NCBI GenBank assembly: GCA_009192285.1
Contig: WBVU01000004.1
Coordinates: 4,362,001-4,426,000 of the forward strand
From: Morchella semilibera
Lineage: Eukaryota > Ascomycota > Pezizomycetes > Pezizales > Morchellaceae
DNA: 64,000 nt
Direction: 5' to 3'
Position numbers and translations under genes: made by a program. Within the stretch, counting starts at the first letter, position 1. Each line of letters opens with the position of its first letter. The notes below the pieces were generated by a model. It did not search any database and was not told the DNA's origin. It was given only the letters and a program-made list of their open reading frames with translations. Of the stretch, positions 52,801 through 63,882 are shown one piece after another.

Positions 52801-54868
52801 TGGTGGAGGTGAAAGACATCATAACCGAGTAACATCTGGGTCGGGTTCTTTTAGAGGGTTAGGGGATAATGGGGCTCTGCCGAAAAAGAAGGATTCATTA
52901 TCTGGAATTTCAGAGGACACGATATTCAAGGCTGTTTGGCAAGCATTGCTGATGTTCTCGGTAGACCCATTCCCGGAAGTTGCGCAAGCTGCTGGGATTG
53001 TGGTTGATTACATTCATCTTGCGCTTTTGGATAGCCCTCTTGGGAGCGCAACGCAGGAACTCATTGATGAAATTTCGAGGGCTAGTTTGAGAGCTTTCAG
53101 CCTTACCCTTCCTACATCTAATGTGCAGGATAATAACAACAAGCCACCAGACTCACCGGGTCTTGATAAACGCGAGAACTACTTTATTGGCTCACTCCGC
53201 AGATCTGCAAGCATTGCTGCAAGCTTAAAGAACCTGGCACTTGGGTACGCGAATAGTGACAATACGTCCAATGGTGGCTCAGCGCCGTCAACACCGAAGG
53301 GGTCAAAATCAAGCGTCGGGGAAAGGAGTCCTGAATGGAACCGGCCTCCCGATGCCAACGACCCATTAAGTTCGGGCTCAACCTATCATTCTGCTAAACA
53401 ACCAGCCCCCAGGAATTTTCAAGCCAGAGATATCAACGAAAAGCCGTCCATTCCCCTCCAGAGTCAATTCATGGAGTGGTCAATTGAGGTGAGAGATTTT
53501 GTTTCTAAGATAGATTGGCGAATGAAGTACATATATCTAATGTGCTTTACATCATCCATAGTATTTCCGCGAGCCACAGATGAAGCCTAATGAGGCTGAT
53601 GAGCCAGGAAGCGTTGATTATAACCAGAGACTGTGGCGAAGGACTAGAAATGATAGAATAATTATTGACACACAGCCGCAGAAGGAACGAGCGGGAAGCT
53701 CAAGGTGGGATCATGGTAGAGGTTTCTTCAATAATATCAGCCAGCCCACGAGGTTGATGTTCCATCAATTTGAAAGCCACCTAGTGGCAGTTGACGATAA
53801 AGATGGAGTTTCGTGAGTTCCCAAAACATTTTTGATTTCTATAGATGGCTAACATCGATAAAGAGTTTGGGATTGGGATAAGGGGACCAAAACAAATTGT
53901 TTTTCGAATGGAAACCCACCTGGAACAAAAATCACTGAAATCAAATTTTTGAATGAAGATGACGTTGCACTATTGATGACTGGCAGCGGCGAGGGTATCG
54001 TTCGTATTTATAGAAACTACGAGAGCTCGGGGGATGTGGAGCTGGTGTCTAGTTGGAGAGCACTCACTGATTTACTCCCATCAAGACGAAGCTCAGGGCT
54101 AGTCGCTGAGTGGCAGCAAGGGAGAGGCACAATGCTTGTGGGTGGGGATGTAAAGGTCATCAGGGTTTGGGATGCGCCAAGGGAGATGTGTATGAGCGTG
54201 AGTTCTCTTTGGGTTGCTCTGAGAGGAAATATGACTAATGGTCCCCCGGTTATAGGATATTCCTGCACGATCTGGTTCGTGTATCACTAGTTTAACATCC
54301 GAGCAAGTTGCAGGAAACATCTTCGTAGCCGGTTTCGGAGATGGAGCGCTACGAATTTACGATCGCCGACTACCATCAAGAGATAGTATGGTTAAACGAT
54401 GGAAAGAACACAATGCCTGGATTGTAAAGGTTCACATGCAGCGTGGTGGCCTGAGGGAGCTTGTTAGCGGCGATGCAACTGGTGAGGTTAAGTTGTGGGA
54501 TATTAGAGTGGATTCGCCAATAAGAAGCTTTTTGGCTCATACAAAGGGAATGAGGAGCTTAAGTGTGCATGAACATGCCCCTGTTATCGCAACGTATGTG
54601 TATCCCTATAACGAAGAAGGAATATAAGCTGATGGAGCGGAATAATAGTGGGTCAACATACCACGACGTTAAGATATGGAACATGGGGGCTTCATCTTTC
54701 GAGACTCCTCTTTCGACAATAAGACCTTACAGTAGCTTTTTATACCAAAATCGCTCAAGCCCAGTCACAGGTCTTGCGTTTCACCCCCACCGTATGATGG
54801 TAGCATGCTCCGGTTCTGGCGATCAACATATTAGCTTGTTTGCTTGCGATTCCAAGGGTGGAATTTAA
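49846..54868 (+). CDS. KOG1: KOG1/raptor, TORC1 scaffold subunit
   Basis: Raptor-family subunit of TOR complex 1, which presents substrates to the Tor kinase in nutrient signalling. Exons 49846..50589, 50647..50806, 50859..53488, 53562..53812, 53864..54197, 54256..54593 and 54649..54868; 1558 aa, every join in phase. N-terminal 200 residues are polar and low complexity. The raptor N-terminal caspase-like domain follows (WRMRDRLKTVSAALVLCLNIGVDPPD across exons 2-3, HYNGHGVPKPT at about 379, VYDCSDAGNI), then HEAT repeats (about 560-960), a Ser-rich linker and a C-terminal WD40 propeller (VWDWDKGTK, VKLWDIRVDSP, VKIWNMG). Two acceptors are AAG (50856-50858 and 53861-53863). Intact over 4.7 kb of coding sequence. 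Confidence 0.95.
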
Positions 54869-56423
54869 AATACTAGACAAAACAGTTTCTAGCCGTTACA
54901 GGCGCTTATTGTTTTGGCTTACTTGATTTCTATACTTTACAGCGTTTGCGGACGTTGAACCAATCGTCTCTATTTATTTTCGATTGGTTGATTTCTACTT
55001 TTGTGTTACTTAGCTAATGGTAATGATGTACAATAAATGACGGTGATTTTATCTGGGAATTGCGTCGTTTTTTCTCCTCCATTTTTTGTAGAGTTCTTAT
55101 TGTTACTTGAGCGTATCCTTTGGGTAGTGGCTAGATCACTGTGGTTATGCAATCGCAGATTGGAGTAAAAAGGCGAATATATCTAATCATATTGGTTCTG
55201 TATTTAGGAAATTACTATATCCAGATGCTATCATATATATGGCTTAGTATATCAGTATTTAGCATGTACCATGCTTGGGGGGGTAAGTTTGCTTTTTCTT
55301 TTGCCCAGCCCATGCTCTCAAGGAGGTTATCATCATCCCTCGTCTAACTTAGATATGAGAACGTGAGGTGCGATCTTCGTAAATCCTAGGGTTCAATAAA
55401 CCGTGGACTCACGATATCAAAATTCTCTTCAGGCAGAGCCATCCACGGGCGTACTCTATGCGTGTACTGCGATGGAGCTACATGCCCATACATGTAGGAA
55501 TGCGGAAACAGACCGAGTGATATTATATGATCGTAACCAATTTTGGGTTCAACCAACCAGAGTGGGGTTGTGTCGTGGAGGTACATTGACGTCGGGACTG
55601 TATCGGCGTATTGGATGCGGGTTACTGGGAAACTGTAGTCTGTAGGTACTCTACCTACTCACGCGGCTGGTTTGAAGCCGCTCAATAAACTGTAGCGAGC
55701 GATCCTTGTCTAAGCAGCACGAGTAGGTATCTACATACATGTATCCTATCTTAAGAAATGACTATCTATTACCCGGGGCGCCCACCACTTTGACCCCTGC
55801 TAGCGCGTTTTTATGTTCAGGTACCTACATGCACCCAGCAAAAAACGCCGGTCGGGTCGAACCGGCCAATTCCGGACACAATCAAGACTCGGGGTGATCA
55901 ACAACTTGGGAATGCCGCTGGTGTGGTACATAATGCCGTAGGGAACCGAGCTTCTATGTGAGTGGTTGCTGCGCGATGCCCGTTAAGAAAAGTAAGATAA
56001 AAGTGCTTAACAACGAATCAATACGCTGCATGACTTCAACGGACCTTGATCTGTGCCCTACATTCGCACTTACAGTATGTAGATACCGTGGAGGTCACAA
56101 GATAAGTAGTAAATGCTAGCCAATTATTTACTCCTCCTGCGCTTCCTTAGTAACTAGTAGATATATATAGGGTATAGATGATCCTTAGTTGGTGTCATAT
56201 ATCATGGGATCTCTTTCTCATTCTTCCCATTCTCTTCCTTCTTCTCATTCTCATTCTCGTTGTACTGGCTGGTCTTTATCTTTTGTTGTTTTTACTAGTG
56301 ATAATCGCTTCCGTGCCCTAGAACCTACACTAACCGAAAACTGGACGACTAAATTCATCCTCCACGTAACCTCAGAGCCTTTGTCCTCCATCCTATCAGC
56401 TCCAAATTTTCACCTCCAAAACT
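54869..56423. other. Spacer between KOG1 and the ARO8-like gene
   Basis: 1.55 kb without a recognised gene. Two TACATGTA sites (near 55485 and 55736) and related GTACCTACAT words. The part after 56190 is C/T-rich and probably the leader of the next gene. Confidence 0.45.
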
Positions 56424-58358
56424 ATGTCTCCTCCTAGCGTTCAAGAAATCGGTGTTCATGCCACCAGTGATACTACCGCTGTGACAATTCCGGACCCTCT
56501 TACCTGTGAAAATGTTCCTTCTAGACGATTAAAGTCTGGTCTTTTTAAAGGAGGAATAGCTGCATTTACTAGCAGTGAGTTTTTCAAACCAAAGGTAAAT
56601 CCCGCTCCTAGTGTCTCACTTCTTTGGGCAACGCTGACTATAATTCTAAATAGGCCACATGGAAACCTATTTCCAAGAAATGGGACCGTGAGTGATTCCT
56701 TAGCTGAAATAAGCCTACAGAATATCACAATCCAACTGTTTGAGCTGGAAGAGCTTGGAATTATAATAACATTGGGTGCTGTAGACCGTTTAACCAGAGA
56801 GAGCAAATCCCGTCAAGCGTCAACCCTAAAGAATGCAGCTACCTATTTGTCTATTCCTGGTATGAGTTTTCTGCCACTTGACATAAGAGTTGTGGCTCAT
56901 AATATTCGTAGGAATGATCTCTCTTGGTGGTGGGCTTCCTTCAAGCAGCTACTTTCCCTTCCAGTACATAGATGTCAAGGTTCCTGCGATTGGGAGGTTC
57001 TCGGAAGCCGAAACCTCAGAATCAGGGAAGGTTATGCATATTGGAAAGCATGACGTAAAGGAAGGCAAATCTGCGTTTGATCTTTCAATTTCACTCAATT
57101 ACGGCCAAGGAACAGGATCAGCTCAAATTCTTAGATGGATAACCGAACATACAGAGGTAGGTCGTTGGATTTGAGGGCACTCAGAGATGAAATACTAATT
57201 AATAACTATATAGATTGTTCACGACCCCCCATACCAAGACTGGCAATGTGTCACCAGCGTTGGAAGTACATCTGCTCTAGACATGATTTACCGCATGTTC
57301 TTAAATAGGGGAGATTTCATCATCTCTGAGGAGTACACTTTTACTTCAGCTGTAGAGACCGCTCTCCCATTGGGCTGCAAAATGGCTGGCGTGAAGTTGG
57401 ATTCCGAAGGAATGCTCCCTAAGGCCCTTGATGAGCTTCTTGAGAATTGGAACGAGGAAGCCCGCGGCGCGCCAAAACCGTTCCTACTCTACACAGTTCC
57501 ATCAGGACAGAACCCAACTGGTGCCACTATGGGCGCGGAGCGCAGAGAGGAAATTTATAAGGTTGCCCAGAAACATGATTTGATTATCATTGAAGACGAA
57601 CCCTACTACTTTCTTCAAATGCAACCTTACACAAAACGAGATGTCCCCCCGGTACCACTGCCTAGGAACCGCGAAGAGTTCCTCAGATCTCTGGTCCCAT
57701 CTCTTCTTCGTATGGATATTGATGGGCGTGTGATTCGCATTGATTCGTTTTCTAAGGTTCTTGCGCCGGGATCCCGAACGGGATGGATTACCGCAAATGC
57801 ACAGATCTGTGAGCGAATGATTAGACATAATGAGGTCTCTGTTCAGAACCCGTCAGGGTTCGCGCAGGTTATCCTCCACAAGCTGTTGGACGAAGAGTGG
57901 GGCCACGCTGGTTATCTGGATTGGTTAATTAACCTGAGAGCTGAATACTCTCAAAGAAGGGACGTACTACTACACGCATGTGAGGATTATCTTCCCGCCG
58001 AAATTGCCAGCTGGACACCCCCCGCGGCAGGTATGTTCCACTGGATCAAGATTGCGGTCGAGAAGCACCCCGACTTCGGCACAAAGTCTATACGCGAAAT
58101 TGAAAATGAGCTTTTCCTTGCGGCTGTAGCCGAGAATGTCTTGATTTCTCCAGGAAGCTGGTTCTCGGCAGACAAGAATGCTGTGCACGACGAAATGTTT
58201 TTCAGAGCTACATTTGCTGCTGCCGAGGTTAGTAACAATGCTCGCTCTTATTCGTAGACACTTCATGCTAACTAGATTTTGTTGAATAGAGCTCTGACAT
58301 GACTGAAGCAATTAAACGTTTTGGAGTTTCTATCCGGAAAGCATTCAAACTAGATTAA
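56424..58358 (+). CDS. ARO8: ARO8-type PLP-dependent aromatic/2-aminoadipate aminotransferase
   Basis: Class I/II aminotransferase moving amino groups between aromatic amino acids or 2-aminoadipate and 2-oxoglutarate; likely in aromatic or lysine metabolism. Exons 56424..56594, 56654..56687, 56785..56859, 56912..57156, 57214..58227 and 58290..58358; 535 aa, all joins in phase. The small exons 2 and 3 restore KKWDHRL and NAATYLSIPG. Motifs: GGGLPSSSYFPF, YGQGTGSAQILRW, TSVGSTSALD (cofactor pocket), VPSGQNPTG, EDEPYYFLQ and SFSKVLAPGSRTGW with the Schiff-base lysine at about residue 356. The family includes kynurenine aminotransferases, so the exact substrate is not settled. Intact. Confidence 0.92.
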
Positions 58359-58602
58359 AGGTCGGGCGGTAGTAATATCATTGTATATATATACAAGAAG
58401 TCCCTCCGCATGGTTTACGATCTTGAGTTACCCGATTGAGTTGATTAGATGAGTTAATTAGTATATATGTGCATCATGATTTAAACCTCATCTCTTCTGT
58501 CACGTTGGAGCATAGAAGTTTGGTATCCCTTTGGATCTTTTAAAGTTCTAACCGTACAATACAAAACTGAGCCAGCACGAGGAAAGAAAGTAGTAGTCGT
58601 AT

Positions 58603-59280
58603 TCAATTGATAAAGTTGGTGCAGAAAAGATGGAGGAGGACACTGCCAAAAACAAAATCCGCAAATGCCCTGTTATAGAATTCCATGAGCGTTAAATTCT
58701 CAAAAAGGCTTGGAGGGCTATTGGAGGGGGAGCCAGACCGTTCAGGGGAAACACTAGAAAACTCGTTTTTGTTTGCTGGGTTGGATTGTATACGTAGAGA
58801 GGCTGAGGAGATTGGTGTTAGTAGGTTTCTAGGATAAATAATGAACAAAGAGAGCTGGGTCATAGATCATACCAGTCAATACAAACTGCCCCACGGTCGC
58901 GGAAAAGCCAGCCAAGAAAGCATTGAATGGCTATTTGTCTCAAAGTGTTAGCGAAAAAGGTCTCCAAGCTTTGTTTCGAAATCCTGCAAACAAAGGCTGT
59001 CGTGGCCTTAAGAGCTGATGCAACATACATAATTCCCGGCAATCACACAGTAAACAAACTGCAGCACTCCCGTGATAACCAAGAAGCCCAGGAAGGCATC
59101 GATTAGCTTGGTACGTTGGGGTGTGGTGTTTGTATAGTTTTGGTAGACTTTGCCAAAGATGGTGAATGGGTTATTTGAGGACGAAGCAGAAGCTTTTGGG
59201 GGCGCGGGAGCGACTGTTGTAGCGGGTGCAGAGGGCGTCGGTGTATTGATAGTAGTAGCGCTATTCTTTTTGGGTGCCAT
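58603..59280 (-). CDS. OST2: OST2/DAD1, oligosaccharyltransferase subunit
   Basis: Small membrane subunit of the ER oligosaccharyltransferase, which transfers the glycan to Asn in N-glycosylation. Exons on the minus strand: 59029..59280, 58873..58930, 58739..58802 and 58603..58669; 146 aa. A Ser/Thr/Ala/Pro-rich N-terminal extension precedes the DAD1 core with three membrane helices (AFLGFLVITGVLQFVYCVIAG, FNAFLAGFSATVGQFVLTAS, FADFVFGSVLLHL). The ending CTNFIN is the family hallmark. The last intron (58670..58738, 69 nt) has no stop and a length divisible by three, so reading through it would insert 23 residues between SPER and AFADF; the family sequence shows it is spliced. Divergent from the TMEM14 gene across 204 bp. 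Confidence 0.93.
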
Positions 59281-59484
59281 TTTGAAGCTTTGGTGTGATT
59301 TGGGGCAGTTGTTGTAGATTTTGATGGCAATTGAATGGTTGAGGGTTGGGATGGGAGAACCGTACAGGCAACGTTGTCATGAAGCCGCGTTGCAACTTGC
59401 AGCTTCCCGAGAAACATCCCTACCATCATTACCAACCCCACACGAACATCTGATCTACATATACAACACCAAACCGAATTAACA
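59281..59484. promoter_or_regulatory. Shared divergent promoter of OST2 and the TMEM14 gene
   Basis: Only 204 bp separate the two start codons, so both genes must be driven from this stretch. I see no specific binding motif I can defend. Confidence 0.55.
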
Positions 59485-60149
59485 ATGGTAGGGCTGAAAT
59501 GCTTCATCTCGCGAGTATTGAGGGAGAGTTTCTGACACAGTATATTGCATAGTCTGATCTTCCCGCTCTCATTCTCGGTGTCTTGTGCGCTACTGGCGGA
59601 ACCATAGGATACATGTATAAGACCAAACCCTTAGACAAAAAGGCAACTGAGAACCATCTAACACACCCGGAACCAAACAAATAGCCGCACAGGGTCTGTC
59701 CCATCTATCGGTAATTCTCCAAAGATCTCTGACAAAGCACCCAAGGATTGCAGCTGATCCGATCCAGTTGCCGGTGTGGGCGTTGGGGCTCTTTATGTGT
59801 ACGGAGGGCTTCGCATCAGGAGCGGGCAGCTGTACGGTATAGAGGTAGATCAGCAAATATGCGCTCCGGTGGGTTATAAACGGAATTAACTAGCTTAATT
59901 TTTACAATGTATAGACAGCTCTACTTGCTTCATTGATTTTAGGAGCTTCAAGCTTTCCTAGGGCCATCAAGGTAGGCTGCTAAATTCAAGTACTACATGT
60001 ATATCCGTTAGGCTAATCCTTTATACAGACCGGTAAACCTCTTCCAATTGTAAGTTTGTAAGTCCATTTACATCTTGTTGGTTGATAGACTGACCAGGAA
60101 CCCGAAATATAAGGGATTGAGTGTGCTGGTGAGTCTTCTGCTTGCTTAA
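59485..60149 (+). CDS. TMEM14 (UPF0136) family small membrane protein
   Basis: Relative of animal TMEM14C (mitochondrial, linked to porphyrin transport) and yeast Tmh11; the fungal role is not established. Seven exons: 59485..59487, 59553..59614, 59685..59710, 59768..59844, 59915..59971, 60029..60049 and 60114..60149; 93 aa, all phases agree. The first coding exon is only the start codon. The joined protein shows the family blocks MSDLPALILGVLCATGGTIG, YIRTGSVPSIVAGVGVGALY, GGLRIRSGQLYGIE, ASSFPRAIKTGKPLPIGLSV. Three or four hydrophobic helices with Gly-rich packing. The C-terminus (LVSLLLA) is shorter than usual, so a further 3' exon is possible. The coding pieces are too short to be found without splicing. 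Confidence 0.82.
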
Positions 60150-60647
60150 ACAAAATGCTTTTATATCTGACAGAGGGCCTAGGCTACTTATGGACTGTTC
60201 TACTACGGTCTCAAATACAGACAGCCTAACTAAATCTAGCTTGGGGGGGCGTTCGTTCGTGGAGGGGTTGTTAAGTGGTTGGGACCTTTTCTGTGTAGAG
60301 AGGGATCTATGCAGTAAATCCATTATAAGCAGTTTGAAGGTGAATAGAATTGTGTGTATTGCCTGAGTTTATAGTGCTCTCTTGTGCTGTTTGGCCCTCC
60401 CACATACATGTAGCTTGAAGTTGAATACATGTATGTAAGCTCAAGCACTCTCGGACCATAGGACAGATCATTGAAGTCACGTGATTTCACCACGAGACTA
60501 TGCCCCAGGGTCGTCTAAAGTAGTGTCGCACTTACCCTCTAAAGCTGAAGAAGTTACATGTACCTAGGATATCTGAGACCTTATAAACAATCACTACCCC
60601 GTAACTACGGATACCTCCCCCGGTCAAGCTACCTCCATACCAATCTC
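60150..60647. other. Spacer between TMEM14 gene and RTC4
   Basis: Nearly 500 nt with three TACATGTA sites (near 60405, 60425 and 60555). No gene recognised. An ATG at 60558 is in frame with RTC4 but lies inside one of these sites, and the region between reads poorly as protein. Confidence 0.45.
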
Positions 60648-63025
60648 ATGATCAAAGCACCCACATACGACCTTACTGGAGGGAAAAGGAGAGTAGGAAT
60701 GCGAGCGACGGATGCGCCAAAGAATTCGCTACTTTCTGTCTTCAGAAACCCCACAGGCGGTCTTGAATCTCAGGGTACTAATAAAATGATGGGAACTTCT
60801 GACCAGATCACTTCAAGAAATGGCTCATTGGTCAATTTTGAAGACGATGAAAGCGACGAGCTTTCAAGCACCCAGGCACCGTCCATCACAACATCGTCGC
60901 AAAGCGCTCGCACTCGTCTCCAAACTCCATTTCACGGCGCGAAAGTTTGCGACGACTTGGATGATGGCTACCATAATGTTGAGGATTTTCTTACACCGGA
61001 ACAGCCCGGTGCGAAGTCGTTGCAGGGGAGCCTTTCGGACGACGATAATACACCCGCGGATAAACTACGGAGCGGTGACATCAAACCGACAGTATGGAAA
61101 AGCAATCAGACGGAGGAAGAGCGGAGGAAAGAGACAGAGACATTGTTAAGAGAGAAAGCGGAAGGACGGATGAACCCACAACACATTCGGGGGGCAGGCT
61201 TTGATACTGAAGGAGTGAAGAAAATGGTAACGAGACAACTTCCTGGCAGCGGTTGGGATACAGGCCAGGTCAGGAAGCGAGCTTCGACGTACAAAAGCAA
61301 GGCGACGTTTGGTGGCCGGAACCGTATGTGTTATCCACCGCCTTGTAAGCCGCGGATATTATTATTGACTTTTTGCATAGGAAAAAGTACTCAAACAAAG
61401 TCAAGTTTTGACACAGACTCCGGGGATGAGAGAAAGAAAGAATCTAAATCCGAGTCCTCAAATTCTAGTTCCGCCGAATCGGCCAGTGGATTCAGGGATC
61501 CCACTAAGCTCTATGCACTCCCAGAGAAAAAAATTGAGGAGGAAGATATTGTTGCCTCTAGCAAAGCTTTTAGAGAACCTCCACCATTACCACCCAAAAA
61601 AGATAGTCAGACCAAAAGCGATCGTATGCTGCACCTGCGCCTTTTAACAAATAGAGACTTACTACTTCTTTATAGCAACAGAAAATGACTTCCCTCTATC
61701 AAAACCTCTTGGATTCAGAAACCCGACTGAGGCTTATAAACTGGCAAAAAGGAAAACGCCGGAACCCGCAGAACAAAAGCATAAACCGTTTATCAATCCC
61801 TTTGACATGAAGCGTGAGATTTCAAATATAGCCCTTGGTGGCAGAGGCTGATGTGGAGATATAGATAACGATAAATACGAAAAAGAGGAATTACAATTAC
61901 GACTTGATAATTCAGATGACTCGAGCGGTGATGACACTGACTTTAGGGATTTGGGAAAAGGAGGTATGACCCTGAAAGTATCCTTGGGCCTGCCCCAGCT
62001 GCTAAATCAAATTCAGACTCAAGAAAACGAAAGGCACCAACATCGGTTGGTTTAATGTCAAATAGTGATCGGGTTGGGAGGGATGACGGAATCCCATCGC
62101 TAGATGATGCTGGGTTTTCTGTTAGTGAATCACAGCAATCTTCTCAAGTGCGGCACATGGACGAGATCAGTCTTATACTACAAGAGACTAAATTACGGGG
62201 ACAGGCAAAAAAGCGGAAAGCGGCAACCAAAAACCCTGACATTTGTGTCATTTGCAATGAAATCCTCCCAACAGGCACACTAGATGCTTGGAGGTACGAC
62301 GACGGGGAACTTAAGCCAATCCGGATGGCCGAATGGGCCATAATTTGCAATAAGCACAAGGAGGCAAGATTCCAGGAACAATGGAATGACGAGGGATATC
62401 CTGTAATCAATTGGGGAGAACTTAAGAACAGGGTAGAGCGTCATCAACAGGTTCTGGTTGACATCATCATGAATAAAGTTGCTTCCCCATTTAGGGATGT
62501 GCTTGTGTCACAACATAAGGAAACAAGAGGCAATGCAGCGATGTTGCTACGCAAAGATGTCCGGTTACAGTATCCTGGATATTATGGTCCAAGAGGCTCC
62601 TCAATCTTGTATTTGCTTTCATTAATCCCCAGGTCTTTTCTCCAGCCCTTTACTCATTTAAACATTCTTATAGGCTCCACGAAATTACAGCAAAACTCGG
62701 TTCACTTATTGGCGAAGCTGCTAAAAAGGATAAATTAATTGGACAAGGTGGAATAAGTGCATTTATTCAGACAGTTTTGGTACCGGAAGTCGGCGTGCGT
62801 CTTATAATGGAAGACATGGGCGTGGGCGAGCCTGCAGCTAGGAAAATTCTAGATGAAAGCCAGGATCTAGGTGAGAAGTTGCATTTTGATGACTATATGG
62901 AGGATATATACGATGAGAATGATGGCCCCTGGTTCGACATCAATGCAACTCGGGCGGTGGCGCCGGCAGCCGAGAAGAAACGCAGGCGACCCGTGGATCT
63001 CTACGATCCAGATATTTCCGGTTAG
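60648..63025 (+). CDS. RTC4: RTC4-domain protein
   Basis: Carries the C-terminal domain of yeast Rtc4 (restriction of telomere capping 4); the molecular role is not known. Exons 60648..61323, 61381..61623, 61676..62608 and 62674..63025; about 734 aa. The N-terminal two thirds are polar and disordered, with a conserved-looking RGAGFDTEGVKKMV block. The Rtc4 domain spans nt about 62210-62960: CVICNEILP, PVINWGELKNRVERHQ, QYPGYYGPRG, FIQTVLVPEVGVRLIMEDMG. The frame slips once at the A run 61956-61959, and one in-frame TGA occurs at 61849 within the disordered part. Since the domain itself is intact, these may be assembly errors, but real loss of function cannot be excluded. Start could instead be the ATG at 60558. 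Confidence 0.82.
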
Positions 63026-63705
63026 TAGCTATTGAGATGTGGAATAGGCTCGCAACTGACTTGGTTTACTGATGATTGTCGTTCATTTTTCTGGAGTTTA
63101 AAGGCTTATCTTAATATTGTTTTTTTTATTGTCTAAATTGCTTTAGGTTTCTTGTAAACCTGTAGCTTCATGGCATTCCTGTATCCTAATCGACACCATT
63201 TTATTAGCAGATGCTTAATCATGAATGATCACTCGACCACTCTCCAGTCTAGACTATCTTCGGGGCTGTGCAGTCAATGGACGGGTGGATCCCTGTGCAT
63301 GTTCTGGGTATATAAACCTCTGATACTTACTGTATATGTTGGTAACCGTATTGTATCGTGGTCGATTTAATATCTATTTAGTGTTCATCCCTGTGCCCTA
63401 TAACCTCACACGCACACGCACAATACAGAGTATGCCTTATGTTGTCTCATTTTCTAATAAAGGCATATCCTTCTTGGAATTTACCGAAACACTGTATCGA
63501 GGGGTAGGATCTAGATAGGCCAGATCTAGGTTCACTACACTCATCTCTGTTTGTATTTTCACCCGCCGGCATACTACCTTTCTGTATTGATGGGGTATCG
63601 ATTCTGGATCTGGCGAAAGGGAGTCCTATATAGAAAAATAAAATAAAATAAAAAATAAAAAATAAAGTTGGTATGGCCATATTTTTTTTTGCTGACATAA
63701 TGCTC
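63026..63705. other. 3' flank of RTC4
   Basis: 680 nt without a recognised gene. An AATAAA-like A/T repeat occurs at about 63633-63666. Confidence 0.45.
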
Positions 63706-63882
63706 AGACAGCTTCCCCCTCCACTGGAACACCCCTCTCACTGGAACAGATATTGATTGGTTGATATTTGGTTAGTAAAACCGATTCAAGAGGTAAAGAG
63801 GCCAGTTACAACGACGATATTTCCCTTCTTAGATTTGGTTGTCCCGCTGAGGGGGGTGTTCCGGTGGAGGGGGAAGGTGTCT
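63706..63882. mobile_element. Small inverted-repeat element (MITE-like)
   Basis: About 177 bp bounded by imperfect terminal inverted repeats of about 44 bp. The left end begins AGACAGCTTCCCCCTCCACT and the right end, read on the other strand, begins AGACACCTTCCCCCTCCACC. It has no coding capacity. This form suggests a non-autonomous DNA transposon. No clear target duplication is visible. Confidence 0.75.

Noticed and set aside
61849-61851. TGA in RTC4 as a recoded selenocysteine codon
   Set aside because: Fungi of this group lack selenoprotein machinery and nothing in the family suggests it; mutation or assembly error is simpler.
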